Below are positions 31,707 through 40,752 of a stretch of DNA of 64,000 nucleotides, piece by piece. A model generated the notes under the pieces. That model saw nothing but the letters and a program-made list of their open reading frames with translations. It was not told the DNA's origin and did not search any database. The translations under genes were made by a program, and so were the position numbers. Position 1 is the stretch's first letter. Each line of letters opens with the position of its first letter. The stretch covers positions 47,014 through 111,013 of the forward strand of contig JBQCGP010000087.1 in the NCBI GenBank assembly GCA_051955535.1, in the 5' to 3' direction. The stretch comes from 13-2-20CM-68-14 sp051955535 (lineage in GTDB: Bacteria; Actinomycetota; Thermoleophilia; Gaiellales; Gaiellaceae).

Positions 31707-32764
31707 GCGGCAGCCGCCGTTCGTTCGGCGAGGCGGCGCGCCGCGGCGTCGGCCTCGACCAGGTCGCTCAGGTCTCGCGCCGGTGCGCCGTCGACGGATC
31801 CGAGCGTCTCCTCGACCGTCTCCGCGATCGCGAGGAAGGGAAGCCGGCCCTCGAGGAAGGCGGCGACGGCGACCTCGTTCGCCGCGTTGAACGCGCACGG
31901 GTAGCTGCCGCCACGCTCTCCCGCCTCGCGCGCCAGCGCGAGCAAAGGAAACGTCTCCAGGTCAGGGGCCTCGAACTCGAGGGTCAGGCCCGAGGCGAGA
32001 TCGAGCGGCGGAATCGGCGTCTCGGCCCGCTCGGGGTAGGTGAGCGCGAAGGAGATCGGCACGCGCATGTCGGGATACCCGAGGTGCGCGATCGTGGCGC
32101 CGTCGCGGAAGCGCACCAGCGCGTGGACAGTCGACGTCGGGTGGATGACGACCTCGATCACGTTGTAGTCGAGCCCGAACAGGAAGTGCGCCTCGATCAG
32201 CTCTAGACCCTTGTTGGCGAGCGTCGCCGAGTCGACCGTGATCTTCGGCCCCATGTTCCAGGTCGGGTGCGCAAGCGCGTCCTCCGGGGTCACGTCTGTC
32301 AGGTCCTCGCGCGCACCGCCCCGAAATGGGCCGCCGGATGCGGTGAGGACCAACGAATGAACGGTCTCCGGAGCCCGGCCCTCGAGGCACTGGTAGGCGG
32401 CGGAGTGTTCGCTGTCGACCGGCAGCAGGCGGCCTCCCCCACGCCGCCAGGCGGCCGTCGCCAGATCGCCAGCCGCCACCAGGCTCTCCTTGTTCGCGAG
32501 GGCGAGGTCGATCCCTCGCTCGAGCGCCCAGAGCGTCGCCGGCAGGCCGGCGAAGCCCACGACGGCGTTGAGAACCACGTCCGGCTGGGCGCGCTCGAGC
32601 AGCTCAGTCGGGTCTCCGCCGACCTGCGTCAGCGGCGCAAGCCCGTCGATCGGCCGAGAACCGGAGGCCGCCGCGACCAACTTGAGCTGCGGCCGGGCGT
32701 CGATGATCTCCAGCGCCTGTCGCCCGATCGACCCGGTTGCCCCGAGGAGGGCGATTCGCTTCAT
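31703..32764 (-). CDS. dxr: 1-deoxy-D-xylulose 5-phosphate reductoisomerase
   Basis: 353 residues. The NADPH-binding start MKRIALLGATGSIGRQAL, the flexible loop and metal site (LTASGGPFRG and NMGPKITVDSATLANKGLE), and the C-terminal helical domain are complete. First committed step of the MEP pathway. The gene starts a block separated from cdsA by the BNR gene; the rseP start overlaps its stop. Confidence 0.95.
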   Translation of the reverse strand: MKRIALLGATGSIGRQALEIIDARPQLKLVAAASGSRPIDGLAPLTQVGGDPTELLERAQPDVVLNAVVGFAGLPATLWALERGIDLALANKESLVAAGDLATAAWRRGGGRLLPVDSEHSAAYQCLEGRAPETVHSLVLTASGGPFRGGAREDLTDVTPEDALAHPTWNMGPKITVDSATLANKGLELIEAHFLFGLDYNVIEVVIHPTSTVHALVRFRDGATIAHLGYPDMRVPISFALTYPERAETPIPPLDLASGLTLEFEAPDLETFPLLALAREAGERGGSYPCAFNAANEVAVAAFLEGRLPFLAIAETVEETLGSVDGAPARDLSDLVEADAAARRLAERTAAAA

Positions 32765-32820
32765 TCTGTTCGAATTGTACGAGCGAAGAGGGGTCTTCGG
32801 TTCGAGCTGACGCTTTCGTT

Positions 32821-32847
32821 GCGGGGAGGGCTGTGTGCCCTCCCCGC
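32821..32847 (-). terminator. Terminator of the BNR protein gene
   Basis: Perfect 11-bp stem GCGGGGAGGGC/GCCCTCCCCGC with a 5-nt loop, starting 10 bp past the BNR stop at 32858 and before dxr. It would uncouple dxr from the upstream part of the cluster. Confidence 0.75.
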
Positions 32848-32857
32848 AATCGCCTGG

Positions 32858-34516
32858 TCAGTAGCTCGTGCCGATCGCGGAGCGCGGCACGGTCGCGAGC
32901 ACCTGCTGCTGGTAGTAGACGGGCCCGCCGCCGTCGGCGATGACGTCTGACGGGTAGTGGGTTGAGACGAAGAGCGCGTAGATATTGCCCGCGGAGATCG
33001 CGAGCCCAAAGTAGTCGCCGATGAAGCCGACGCGGCAGTTCGCGTCGGCGCACGGCAGCTGCGGCAGACCGCCGACGGACTGCCCCGGCTGCTGCGGGTC
33101 CCAGCTGAAGGTCGTGATCCGGTCGTTTCCTCCGACCGGGACAGCGCCACCGCCGATGTCCTTGTAGGCCTGCAGCGAGACGTCGATGCAGAAGTTCGTG
33201 CGGCCGACGTCGGCAGGCAGGATGCTGGAGTCGTTCGGGCAGGGGAGGCGCCGGTCGTAAAAGGCAACTGCGACGGCTCCGTCCGGCCCGGCGGCAATGG
33301 AGGGCTGGAACTGGTCGGTTGGAGTCCCCGCCGCGTCGACGTTGTCGTTGACCCTCGCCGGCGCCGACCACGTGAGGCCGCCGTCGGTCGACTGCGTGAA
33401 CTTCACGTCCATCTGAGTGCCGTCCCAGTCCTCATAGGTCAGGTAGAGATGACCGGGATGGGTCGGGCTGGCGGCGAAGCTCTCGGTGATGCCGTCGCGG
33501 AAGTTCGTGTTGGGCAGGCAGCACCCCGGGATGCCACCGATCGGCGGCGTTGCCGCGACAAATGGCGAGAACGTCCGGCCATCGTCGGTCGAGCTACTCA
33601 CGTAGACCGTGGCCGGTGTCCTGTTGCGATTGTGCGGGAACCCGACGAACGCGATGTAGAGGTTGCCCGCGGCGTCAACAGACGGATAGATGAACGTGTT
33701 CGATGGGCCGGTCTGCGACGGCGCCGTGATGGTCACGGGTTTCGAGAACGTCTGTCCCCGGTCACGCGAAACGGCGATCCGGATTTTCGTCGTCGAGTTG
33801 CTGTTGAAGACCGACCACATCGCGTAGACGTGATCCTGGAAAGGCGTGCCGGCGATGTTGTCCACCGCCACCCATTGCTTGTCCTCGACGTGCCCGGACT
33901 GTCTAGCCGAAGAGTTCGGCGATTGCTCGAGGTCGCGTCCTCCGTTGCCCTTGACCCAGTGCAGGCCCATGTCGTCCGAGTAGGAAAGATCGATAGCGCC
34001 GTCCGGGTGCAGCGTCGAGCCGCCCCAGAAGGCGTTGAACGGCAGCGTCGTCTGATACACGCGCCCCTGCGTGTCGAACGCCGCGTTCGGGTCGGTGACG
34101 TTCGTCCAGCTCGGCGGCATGTCCTGTGTGCCGGTCGAGACGCAGTCGTACCCCTGTACTTGATTGTTGTCGATCGGGACGCCGTTCAGGATCCGGTACG
34201 AGCCGAGCGCATGGTCATAAAACTCCGAGTACTTGTCGAAGAAGAACTTCGACGTACCGACCAGGTCCTCGGTCCCCGGCTTGACCGCGATCCACGACTC
34301 GGACCTGTTCGAATCAAAGCTTCCGAGCCCGCACGTTCCCGGATTCGGGAAGCTCTGCCCCGCCGGGACTGGATAGCCACCGCCGGTGGTTGGCGAGCTA
34401 GCCACCTGGTTCGTGAACGTGAACGGCGCGCTCGGGCTCCACGCACCCACAGATGCAGATCCAGCGGCTGGGCTCACGAGGATGAGCAGCGGCGCGATCA
34501 AGAACAATCGCTTCAC
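32858..34516 (-). CDS. Secreted BNR/Asp-box (sialidase-fold) protein
   Basis: 552 residues from the GTG at 34516, preceded by AAAGGGGGG; the upstream frame is inside cdsA. A signal peptide (VKRLFLIAPLLILVSPAAGSASA region) leads to a beta-propeller with at least four Asp boxes of the form S.D.G..W/F: YSDDMGLHW, SRDRGQTF, STDDGRTF and STDGGLTW. Several Cys residues suggest disulfides. The catalytic Arg triad of true sialidases is not evident by eye, so it may be a binding or glycosidase-like protein. It interrupts the usual cdsA-dxr order and has its own terminator. Confidence 0.8.
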   Translation of the reverse strand: MKRLFLIAPLLILVSPAAGSASVGAWSPSAPFTFTNQVASSPTTGGGYPVPAGQSFPNPGTCGLGSFDSNRSESWIAVKPGTEDLVGTSKFFFDKYSEFYDHALGSYRILNGVPIDNNQVQGYDCVSTGTQDMPPSWTNVTDPNAAFDTQGRVYQTTLPFNAFWGGSTLHPDGAIDLSYSDDMGLHWVKGNGGRDLEQSPNSSARQSGHVEDKQWVAVDNIAGTPFQDHVYAMWSVFNSNSTTKIRIAVSRDRGQTFSKPVTITAPSQTGPSNTFIYPSVDAAGNLYIAFVGFPHNRNRTPATVYVSSSTDDGRTFSPFVAATPPIGGIPGCCLPNTNFRDGITESFAASPTHPGHLYLTYEDWDGTQMDVKFTQSTDGGLTWSAPARVNDNVDAAGTPTDQFQPSIAAGPDGAVAVAFYDRRLPCPNDSSILPADVGRTNFCIDVSLQAYKDIGGGAVPVGGNDRITTFSWDPQQPGQSVGGLPQLPCADANCRVGFIGDYFGLAISAGNIYALFVSTHYPSDVIADGGGPVYYQQQVLATVPRSAIGTSY

Positions 34517-34587
34517 ATTCCCCCCTTTGTTGCCGTCACTAGGAGGATGACAGGGTCGGCCGAACTGAGTTGCACCCCCAGCGTGCG

Positions 34588-35385
34588 CTACGTCCAGCCG
34601 AAGGCGCGGATCACGTAATACGACGCGATCGCCGTGAACAGGAGCGCGTCGATCCGGTCGAGCATGCCGCCGTGGCCCGCCAACAGTTGACCGGTGTCCT
34701 TCACGTTCATGTCGCGCTTCAGCGCCGATTCGAACAGGTCGCCGAGCGGCGCGGCAATCGCGATCACCACGCCGAGGGCGACCGACTCGCCGACCGTCAG
34801 GAAGTGCTGGTGGTAGAAGGCGAAGAACGGCACCAGAACCGCCACGATCGTGCCTCCGGCGAGCCCCTCCCACGTCTTCCCCGGCGAGAGGACCGGTGCC
34901 ATCCGGTGCCGGCCGATCGCGAGGCCGGTGAAGTACGCGGCGGTGTCCGAGGCGAACACGGCGAGCATCACCGTGAAGACCGCGAGGCGGCCGTGCTCGG
35001 GGATCGCGCGGATGAGCAGCGCGTGCCCGAGACCGAGCCCGATCCAGGCCACGCCGAGCACCGTCGTCGCGATCGCGACGATCATCGACTGCCTCGTCTC
35101 CGAGATGCCCTTCAAGACGAAGGCGAGCGCGATCGTCGCAAGAAAGCCGCCTGTCATCCAGGCGATGCCGCCAAGCTGGGCGCCCAGCAGCGTCAGCGCG
35201 AGGCCGGTGAAGCCGGCGAGCACGAGCGGCCGGAGCGACCGGGTCATCCTGTACAGCTCGTGCAGCGCGATCAGGCCGGCCACGAACGCCAGCACCCAGA
35301 GCCACCAGCCGCCGAGGTAGACGAGGCCGAGCACCGCCGGCAGCAGGACGGCGACGACGACGATCCGCGACCAGAAAGAAGCCAC
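34588..35385 (-). CDS. cdsA: Phosphatidate cytidylyltransferase CdsA
   Basis: 265 residues, polytopic. The C-terminal signature SALKRDMNVKDTGQLLAGHGGMLDRIDALLF matches the CdsA motif, with Ala-Leu where Ser is usual (DAL). It makes CDP-diacylglycerol, the substrate of PgsA at 20341-20892. One base separates its start from the uppS stop. Confidence 0.93.
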   Translation of the reverse strand: MASFWSRIVVVAVLLPAVLGLVYLGGWWLWVLAFVAGLIALHELYRMTRSLRPLVLAGFTGLALTLLGAQLGGIAWMTGGFLATIALAFVLKGISETRQSMIVAIATTVLGVAWIGLGLGHALLIRAIPEHGRLAVFTVMLAVFASDTAAYFTGLAIGRHRMAPVLSPGKTWEGLAGGTIVAVLVPFFAFYHQHFLTVGESVALGVVIAIAAPLGDLFESALKRDMNVKDTGQLLAGHGGMLDRIDALLFTAIASYYVIRAFGWT

Positions 35386-36126
35386 TTATCTGCCGCCGAA
35401 GCGTCGCTCGCGGGTCGCGTACTCGCCAAGAGCGGTGCGCAAGTCGGCCTCGCCGAAGTCCGGCCAGGTCGTGTCGAGGAACACGAGCTCCGCGTACGCG
35501 AGCTGCCAGAGCAGGAAGTTCGAGATGCGCTGGTCGCCAGCGGTCCGAATCAGCAGGTCGGGGTCCGGAAGCTCCGGCTCGTAGAGCGCCCGTGCGAACG
35601 TGTCCTCGTCGATCTCCTCCGGGGGGATCCCGGCCTGGATGAGCCGCTTGGCGGCGTCTGCCAGCTCCGCGCGGCCGCCGTAATCGAACGCGATCCAGAG
35701 GTCGAGCTGGTCGTTCGTCCCGGTCGCCGCTTCCAGCTCGGCCATCTTGTCCTGGAGCTCCTCCGGCGCGCGGTCTCGCCGGCCGAGAAACCGCACACGC
35801 ACGCCCTGCCTGGCGAGATCGGGGAGCTCGCGGTCGATCGTCTCGCCGAAGATCTCCATCAGGTCGTCGACCTCGTCCGGGGGCCGCGTCCAGTTCTCGG
35901 TCGAGAAGCCGTAGACGACCACCGCGCCGATGCCGAGCGAGATCGCCGCTTCGACGGTTCTCCGTAGCGCACGCGTCCCCTCGCGGTGGCCCTCCGCGAC
36001 CGGCACCCCGTGCGCTGCCGCCCAGCGCGCGTTGCCGTCGAGGATGATCGCGACGCAGCCGACCGGCTCAACCGGAGCTTCGGGCTCCGAGAGGCGCGGT
36101 TTTCGGAATCGGTCGAGCAGGCCCAC
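35386..36126 (-). CDS. uppS: Undecaprenyl diphosphate synthase UppS
   Basis: 246 residues with the cis-prenyltransferase motifs: AIILDGNARWA (catalytic Asp), GHREGTRALRR, YGFSTENWTRP and the C-terminal DLLIRTAGDQRISNFLLWQLAYAELVF. It builds the C55 carrier that UppP recycles. Part of the frr-uppS-cdsA run. Confidence 0.95.
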   Translation of the reverse strand: MGLLDRFRKPRLSEPEAPVEPVGCVAIILDGNARWAAAHGVPVAEGHREGTRALRRTVEAAISLGIGAVVVYGFSTENWTRPPDEVDDLMEIFGETIDRELPDLARQGVRVRFLGRRDRAPEELQDKMAELEAATGTNDQLDLWIAFDYGGRAELADAAKRLIQAGIPPEEIDEDTFARALYEPELPDPDLLIRTAGDQRISNFLLWQLAYAELVFLDTTWPDFGEADLRTALGEYATRERRFGGR

Positions 36127-36135
36127 GGGAGGCCC

Positions 36136-36696
36136 TCAAACTTCGAGGATTTCGTCCTCTTTCCGCTTCAGGAGATCGTCGATCTTGTGCGTGTGCTCGT
36201 CGGTGAGCTTCTGGACGCGTTCCTCGGCGCGGTGCTCCTCGTCGCTGCCGACGTCGCCTTTGTCGACGAGCTCCTTGAGGTGGTGCATGACGTCGCGGCG
36301 GACGTTGCGGATCGCGACCTTGCCTTCCTCGGCCATCTGCCGCGCCACCTTGACCAGCTCCTTGCGGCGCTCTTCCGTGAGCTGCGGGATCGGCAAGCGG
36401 ATGATCTTGCCGTCGTTCGACGGCGTCAGCCCGAGGTCGGACTCCTGGATCGTCCTTTCGATCCCCGGCAGCGAGCTGGGGTCGAACGGCTGCACGGTCA
36501 GGAGCCGGGGCTCCGGCGCGTTGATCGTCGCGAGCTGGTTGAGCGGCGTCTTCGTGCCGTAGTAGTCGACCTGGATACGGTCGAGCAACGCCGCGGAAGC
36601 ACGGCCGGTGCGCAGTGTGTTGAACTCGTGCTGGGCGGACTCGACGGACTTGTCCATCCGGCGGGTCGCGTCCTGAATGAACTCGTCGATCGTCAT
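36136..36696 (-). CDS. frr: Ribosome recycling factor
   Basis: 186 residues, the usual length. The sequence shows the RRF pattern: M..SVESAQHEFNTLRTGRAS near the start, PLNQLATINAPEPRLL, RLPIPQLTEERRKELVK and ending in a coiled helix. The start overlaps the pyrH stop by 4 bp (36693-36696). Splits post-termination ribosomes with EF-G. Confidence 0.96.
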   Translation of the reverse strand: MTIDEFIQDATRRMDKSVESAQHEFNTLRTGRASAALLDRIQVDYYGTKTPLNQLATINAPEPRLLTVQPFDPSSLPGIERTIQESDLGLTPSNDGKIIRLPIPQLTEERRKELVKVARQMAEEGKVAIRNVRRDVMHHLKELVDKGDVGSDEEHRAEERVQKLTDEHTHKIDDLLKRKEDEILEV

Positions 36697-37472
36697 CTGG
36701 CAGCTCCGGTTGTGGGAGTGGAAACGATGGTGCCGACACGCTCGCCGTCGACGACGCGGCGGATGTTGCCTTCCGCGAGCGCGAAGACGTGGATCGGCAG
36801 GTGATTGTCCATGCAGAGCGAGAGCGCCGTCGTGTCCATCACCTTCAGTCCCCGCTCGATCGCCTCCAGGTGGGTGATCTCGGGAAGGAACTCGGCGTCC
36901 GGATCGACTCGCGGGTCGCCGGCATAAACCCCCTCGACCCCGTGCTTCGCCATCAGGATCGCGTCGGCGTTGATCTCGAGCGCCCGGAGCGCAGCGGCCG
37001 TGTCGGTGGTGAAGAACGGGTTGCCGGTGCCGGCGGCGAAGATCACGACCCGCTGCTTCTCGAGGTGGCGGATTGCCCGCCGGCGGATGTAGGGCTCGGC
37101 GACCTCGGAGACCTCGATCGCCGAGAGGACCCGCGTGTGGGCGCCGCGCCGCTCGAGCGCGTCCTGGAGCGCGAGCGCGTTGAGGAGCGTCGCCAGCATC
37201 CCCGCGTAGTCGGCGGTCGCGCGGTCCATCCCCTCGGCCGCGGCGGCCAGGCCTCGGTAGATGTTCCCCGCGCCGACGACGACCGCGAGCTCCACGCCCT
37301 GCTGCTGGACGCCGACGATCTCGCCGGCGATCGCATCGATCCGCTCGCGGTCGAGGCCGTACTCCTTCTCGCCCATCAGCGCCTCGCCCGACAGCTTCAG
37401 CAGGACGCGACGAAAGACAGCCCGCGCCGGCTGGTCGGAGGCGACCTCGTCTTCCGAACGGACGGCCATCAA
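36693..37472 (-). CDS. pyrH: UMP kinase
   Basis: 259 residues of the amino acid kinase fold: VLLKLSGEALMG at the start, VVVGAGNIYRG, and the nucleotide site with FFTTDTAAALRALEINADAILMAKHGVEGVY. It phosphorylates UMP to UDP. In the usual rpsB-tsf-pyrH-frr order, but the tsf-pyrH gap (161 bp) here is occupied by a copy of the structured repeat. Confidence 0.95.
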   Translation of the reverse strand: MMAVRSEDEVASDQPARAVFRRVLLKLSGEALMGEKEYGLDRERIDAIAGEIVGVQQQGVELAVVVGAGNIYRGLAAAAEGMDRATADYAGMLATLLNALALQDALERRGAHTRVLSAIEVSEVAEPYIRRRAIRHLEKQRVVIFAAGTGNPFFTTDTAAALRALEINADAILMAKHGVEGVYAGDPRVDPDAEFLPEITHLEAIERGLKVMDTTALSLCMDNHLPIHVFALAEGNIRRVVDGERVGTIVSTPTTGAAR

Positions 37473-37528
37473 TGTCCTGTCCAGTGACGGTCTCGCGTTT
37501 CTGGCGAGTACATGGGGCCGTCAGGCAA

Positions 37529-37577
37529 GGACGCAGGGAGCGTCAATATGCGGGCATATTGGCGCGACTGAGGACGC
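37529..37577. repeat. Structured repeat, copy 2 (GGACGCAGGGAGC ... GACTGAGGACGC)
   Basis: GGACGCAGGGAGC (37529-37541), a stem CAATATG (37544-37550) with CATATTG (37555-37561) and CGGG loop, then GCGCGACTGAGGACGC (37562-37577). Flanks identical to copy 1; the stem differs but still pairs. A longer GTCAGG/CCCTGAC pairing (37520-37613 area) may enclose it. Confidence 0.75.
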
Positions 37578-37633
37578 CGCATGGCGGTTCCAGGCGCCGC
37601 CAGAAATGCCCTGACTGTTGATGGGCAGGGCAT

Positions 37634-38437
37634 TCAGCCGAGCTGAAGCCGCTCGAACTCGAGAACCTCGGCGCCCTCCTCGCCGAGCACCTGGCCGACC
37701 GACTTCGAAGCCTCGTGGATCCACGGCTGGTCGACGAGGACCTGTTCCGCGAAGAAGCGCTTGTTGAGCATGCCCTCGACGATCTTCTCACGCGCCTGCT
37801 CCGGCTTGGACTGCACCTCGTCGGAGTTCGCGTAGATCTCGCGCTCCGCCGTGGCAATCTCGTCCGGCACGTCGTCTCGGCCGATCCAGCGCGTTCCGGG
37901 CGAAGCGGCGATGTGCATCGCCAGCTTGCGCGCCAGTTCGTCGGAGCCTCCGCGAACCTGCACCAGCACACCGAGCTTGTTCGCAGGCGGGTGCGCGTAA
38001 CCGTCGATCATCGCGCCGTCGACGGCCTCGAAGCGCGCCGCGCCGGCAACGACGATGTTCTCGCCGAGCTTGCCGGCCAGCTCCTGCCGCTCCTGGTCGA
38101 GCTGCTCTGCACCAGGTGGACCTTCCTGGTCGACGGTCTCGAGGACCTTCTTCGCGAACGCGAGGAACTCGTCGTTGTTCGAGACGGGCTCGGTCTCACA
38201 GCCGACCGCGACGATGACGCCGCGCTTGCGGTCGTCGGCGAGGCGGTAGCCGACCTTGCCCTCGGGCGTCTCCCGTCCTGCGCGCTTGGCGGCGCTCGCC
38301 ATGCCGCGCTCGCGGAGCAGCTTCTGCGCCGCCTCGAGGTCGCCGTTCGTCTCCTGGAGGGCGCGCTTGCTGTCCATCATCCCGGCGCCGGTCATGTCGC
38401 GGAGCTCCTTGACGAGTGCCGCTGCGATCTCAGTCAC
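37634..38437 (-). CDS. tsf: Elongation factor Ts
   Basis: 267 residues from the GTG at 38437, coupled to the rpsB stop (GTGA). The N-terminal UBA-like region (VKELRDMTGAGMMDSKRALQETNGDLEAAQKLLRERG) and the TDFVA-type region (ETEPVSNNDEFLAFAKKV) are present. Exchanges GDP for GTP on EF-Tu. The frame is open into rpsB upstream, which is not the true start. Confidence 0.95.
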   Translation of the reverse strand: MTEIAAALVKELRDMTGAGMMDSKRALQETNGDLEAAQKLLRERGMASAAKRAGRETPEGKVGYRLADDRKRGVIVAVGCETEPVSNNDEFLAFAKKVLETVDQEGPPGAEQLDQERQELAGKLGENIVVAGAARFEAVDGAMIDGYAHPPANKLGVLVQVRGGSDELARKLAMHIAASPGTRWIGRDDVPDEIATAEREIYANSDEVQSKPEQAREKIVEGMLNKRFFAEQVLVDQPWIHEASKSVGQVLGEEGAEVLEFERLQLG

Positions 38438-39273
38438 TGTCCGGTCTCCGTGCTCTCCGGCGCGCCGACCTGCTCGTAGGCGGGCTCCTCGGCGGTCTCC
38501 TCGGCGCTCGGGGCGTCCGCCTCCGTGGCAGGCTCGGGCTGCGGCTCCTCTTGTTGCTCGGCGGCCGGCGGAGCCATCTCGGCCTGCGTCACCTTCGTCT
38601 TGCCGGCCTCGATCGCGTCCGCGATCACGCGCGTGACGAGCGAGCACGAGCGAATCGCGTCGTCGTTACCGGGAATCACATAGTCGGCCTCGTCCGGATC
38701 GCAGTTCGTGTCCACGAGCGCCACGACTGGCAACCGGAGCCTGCGCGCCTCCCGGATCGCGAGCTGCTCCTTGCGGAGGTCGACGACGAAGACCGCGTCC
38801 GGCTGCTTGCGCATGTCGGCGACGCCGCCCAGGTTCGTGTCGAGCTTCTCGAGTTCGGCCAGCATCGCAATGCGCTCCTTCGGTGGCAGCAGCTCGAGCT
38901 GGCCCTCGTCGCGCAGCCGCCGCAGCTCGTGCAGGCGCTCGATCCGGTTCGAGATCGTGCGCCAGTTCGTGAGCAGTCCTCCGAGCCAGCGGTGGTTTAC
39001 GTACGGCATCCCGACGCGCGTCGCCTGCTCGGCGATCGCGTCCATGGCCTGCTTCTTGGTGCCGACGAAGAGGACCGAGCCGCCGCGCTCGGCAAGGTTG
39101 CGCGAGAACGCTGCGGCCTCTTCGAGGCGCTCGAGCGTCGGCTGGAGGGCGATGATGTAAATGCCGCCGCGCTCGCCGAAGATGAACCGCTTCATCTTCG
39201 GGTTCCAGCGGCGCGTCTGGTGACCGAAGTGGACTCCGGCTTCCAGAAGCTCTCGCATGCTGACGACTGCCAC
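38434..39273 (-). CDS. rpsB: 30S ribosomal protein S2
   Basis: 279 residues: MAVVSMRELLEAGVHFGHQTRRWNPKMKRFIFGERGGIYII at the start and LPVVALVDTNCDPDEADYVIPGNDDAIRS near the end of the core are the S2 signatures. The last 60 residues form an acidic Glu/Pro/Ala-rich tail typical of actinobacterial S2. First gene of the long minus-strand run; the 134-bp upstream gap (39274-39407) must hold the promoter, though none was recognised. Confidence 0.97.
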   Translation of the reverse strand: MAVVSMRELLEAGVHFGHQTRRWNPKMKRFIFGERGGIYIIALQPTLERLEEAAAFSRNLAERGGSVLFVGTKKQAMDAIAEQATRVGMPYVNHRWLGGLLTNWRTISNRIERLHELRRLRDEGQLELLPPKERIAMLAELEKLDTNLGGVADMRKQPDAVFVVDLRKEQLAIREARRLRLPVVALVDTNCDPDEADYVIPGNDDAIRSCSLVTRVIADAIEAGKTKVTQAEMAPPAAEQQEEPQPEPATEADAPSAEETAEEPAYEQVGAPESTETGQ

Positions 39274-39407
39274 GGGCTGAGCCCCTTTCTGTTGGTTTTC
39301 GCTGCCTTTGCGGCCGGCGGAAACCGGGTGGAACCGGGCGTCGTCGGCGCCGGCACCGCCACCCAGCCGACCCGCCGGGTCGGTGGAACGGACCGCGGAA
39401 TGGTACC

Positions 39408-40676
39408 TCAGGCGGCTGTTTCGATCGATTCGGCGAGGATGTCGAGCCCGCGCTCGAGCTCCTCGTCGGTCGCCGTCAGCGGCGGCAGCAGCCGGATCAC
39501 GTTGCCGTCGAGGCCGCAGGAGAGGAGCAGCAGTCCGTTCTCCCGAGCCTTCGTCGTGACGGCCTTCGTGACCTCGCCCGAACGTTCGACGAACTCGATC
39601 GCGCGCATCGGCCCGAGGCCCCGGGCCTCGCCGACCGCGTCGTGCCGCTCGGTGATCTCCTCGAGGCGGCCGCGGAGGATGCGCCCGGCCGTCTCGGCGC
39701 GTTCGCGGAAGCCCGGCTCGACGAGCGCCTCAAGGACGGCGCAAGCGGCCGCGCAGGCCACGGGGTTGCCGCCGAACGTGCCGCCGAGGCCGCCGGGATG
39801 CACCGAGTCCATGACCTGGGAGCGCCCGGTGACGGCCGCCAGCGGCAGGCCGCCGCCGAGGGTCTTGCCGGAGACGATCAGGTCGGGTTCGACATTCAGG
39901 TGCTCGATCGCCCAGACGCGCCCCGTTCGCCCACAGCCCGACTGCACCTCGTCGGCCACGTAGAGGATCCCGTGCCGCCTGCAGATCTCCCTGAGCTCCT
40001 CGACGAAGTCGGCGGGCATCGGGATGAAGCCGCCCTCGCCCTGGACGGTCTCGATGACCACGCACGCAACCGATTGCGGGTCGACGTCCTGGGCGAACAG
40101 GAGCTCGAGTCCGGCGAAAGCATCGGCGGTCGTGACGCCCCGGTACTCGTAAGGCGCAGGGGAGCGGTAGACGTCCGGTGCAAGCGGGCCGAATCCCTTC
40201 TTGTAGACGAGCTTCGAGGTCATGGCCATCGTCAGGTTCGTGCGGCCATGGAAGGCGCGGTCGAAGACGACGACGCCGGGTCGCCCGGTCGCGGTCCGCG
40301 CGATCTTGACCGCGTTCTCGACGGCCTCCGCGCCGGAGTTGACGAGCAGCGACTTCGTCTCGGCATCCCCGGGCCAGAGCTCGCCCAGTCGCCTGCAGAC
40401 TTCGACATACGGCTCGTAGAGCCCGACCATGAAGCACTGGTGCAGGTAGCGGTCGGCCTGTTCGTGGATCGCCTGCACGACCGCCTCGGAGCCGTGGCCG
40501 AGGTTCTGGCACGCGATCCCTCCGGCGAAATCGAGGTACTCACGGCCGTCGGCGTCCCAGATCGTCGCGCCTTCCGCCCGCTCGACCACCACGTCCGTCG
40601 TCGCGATGCCTCGTGCAACGTACCGCTGCCGGCCCGCCCGGATGGCTTCCGCGTCCGCCCGCTGCTCGATCGCCAT
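39408..40676 (-). CDS. gabT: Class III aminotransferase, GabT-like
   Basis: 422 residues from the ATG at 40676. PLP-enzyme markers: LLVNSGAEAVENAVKIAR, AFHGRT, ETVQGEGGFIPMP, YVADEVQSGCGRTG and VSGKTLGGGLPLAAVTGR with the Schiff-base Lys. Closest to 4-aminobutyrate aminotransferases, which make succinate semialdehyde; other omega-amino donors are possible. TAAGCT 7 nt before the ATG suggests a leaderless transcript. No succinate-semialdehyde dehydrogenase gene is adjacent. Confidence 0.85.
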   Translation of the reverse strand: MAIEQRADAEAIRAGRQRYVARGIATTDVVVERAEGATIWDADGREYLDFAGGIACQNLGHGSEAVVQAIHEQADRYLHQCFMVGLYEPYVEVCRRLGELWPGDAETKSLLVNSGAEAVENAVKIARTATGRPGVVVFDRAFHGRTNLTMAMTSKLVYKKGFGPLAPDVYRSPAPYEYRGVTTADAFAGLELLFAQDVDPQSVACVVIETVQGEGGFIPMPADFVEELREICRRHGILYVADEVQSGCGRTGRVWAIEHLNVEPDLIVSGKTLGGGLPLAAVTGRSQVMDSVHPGGLGGTFGGNPVACAAACAVLEALVEPGFRERAETAGRILRGRLEEITERHDAVGEARGLGPMRAIEFVERSGEVTKAVTTKARENGLLLLSCGLDGNVIRLLPPLTATDEELERGLDILAESIETAA

Positions 40677-40683
40677 GGGTGCC

Positions 40684-40689
40684 AGCTTA
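40684..40689 (-). promoter_or_regulatory. Candidate -10 of the gabT-like gene
   Basis: TAAGCT on the minus strand, 7 nt before the ATG at 40676, in the 76-bp divergent gap with the GGDEF gene; no ribosome site between. Confidence 0.4.
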
Positions 40690-40752
40690 AAACTTACATT
40701 TGGGTGCCCGCCGAGAACTTGAGTTTGAATCGGTAATGCCGATAGCTCCAGT

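Noticed and set aside
29937..31904. 655-codon plus-strand frame opposite ispG, rseP and dxr
   Set aside because: Antisense to three well-supported genes and without domain signatures.
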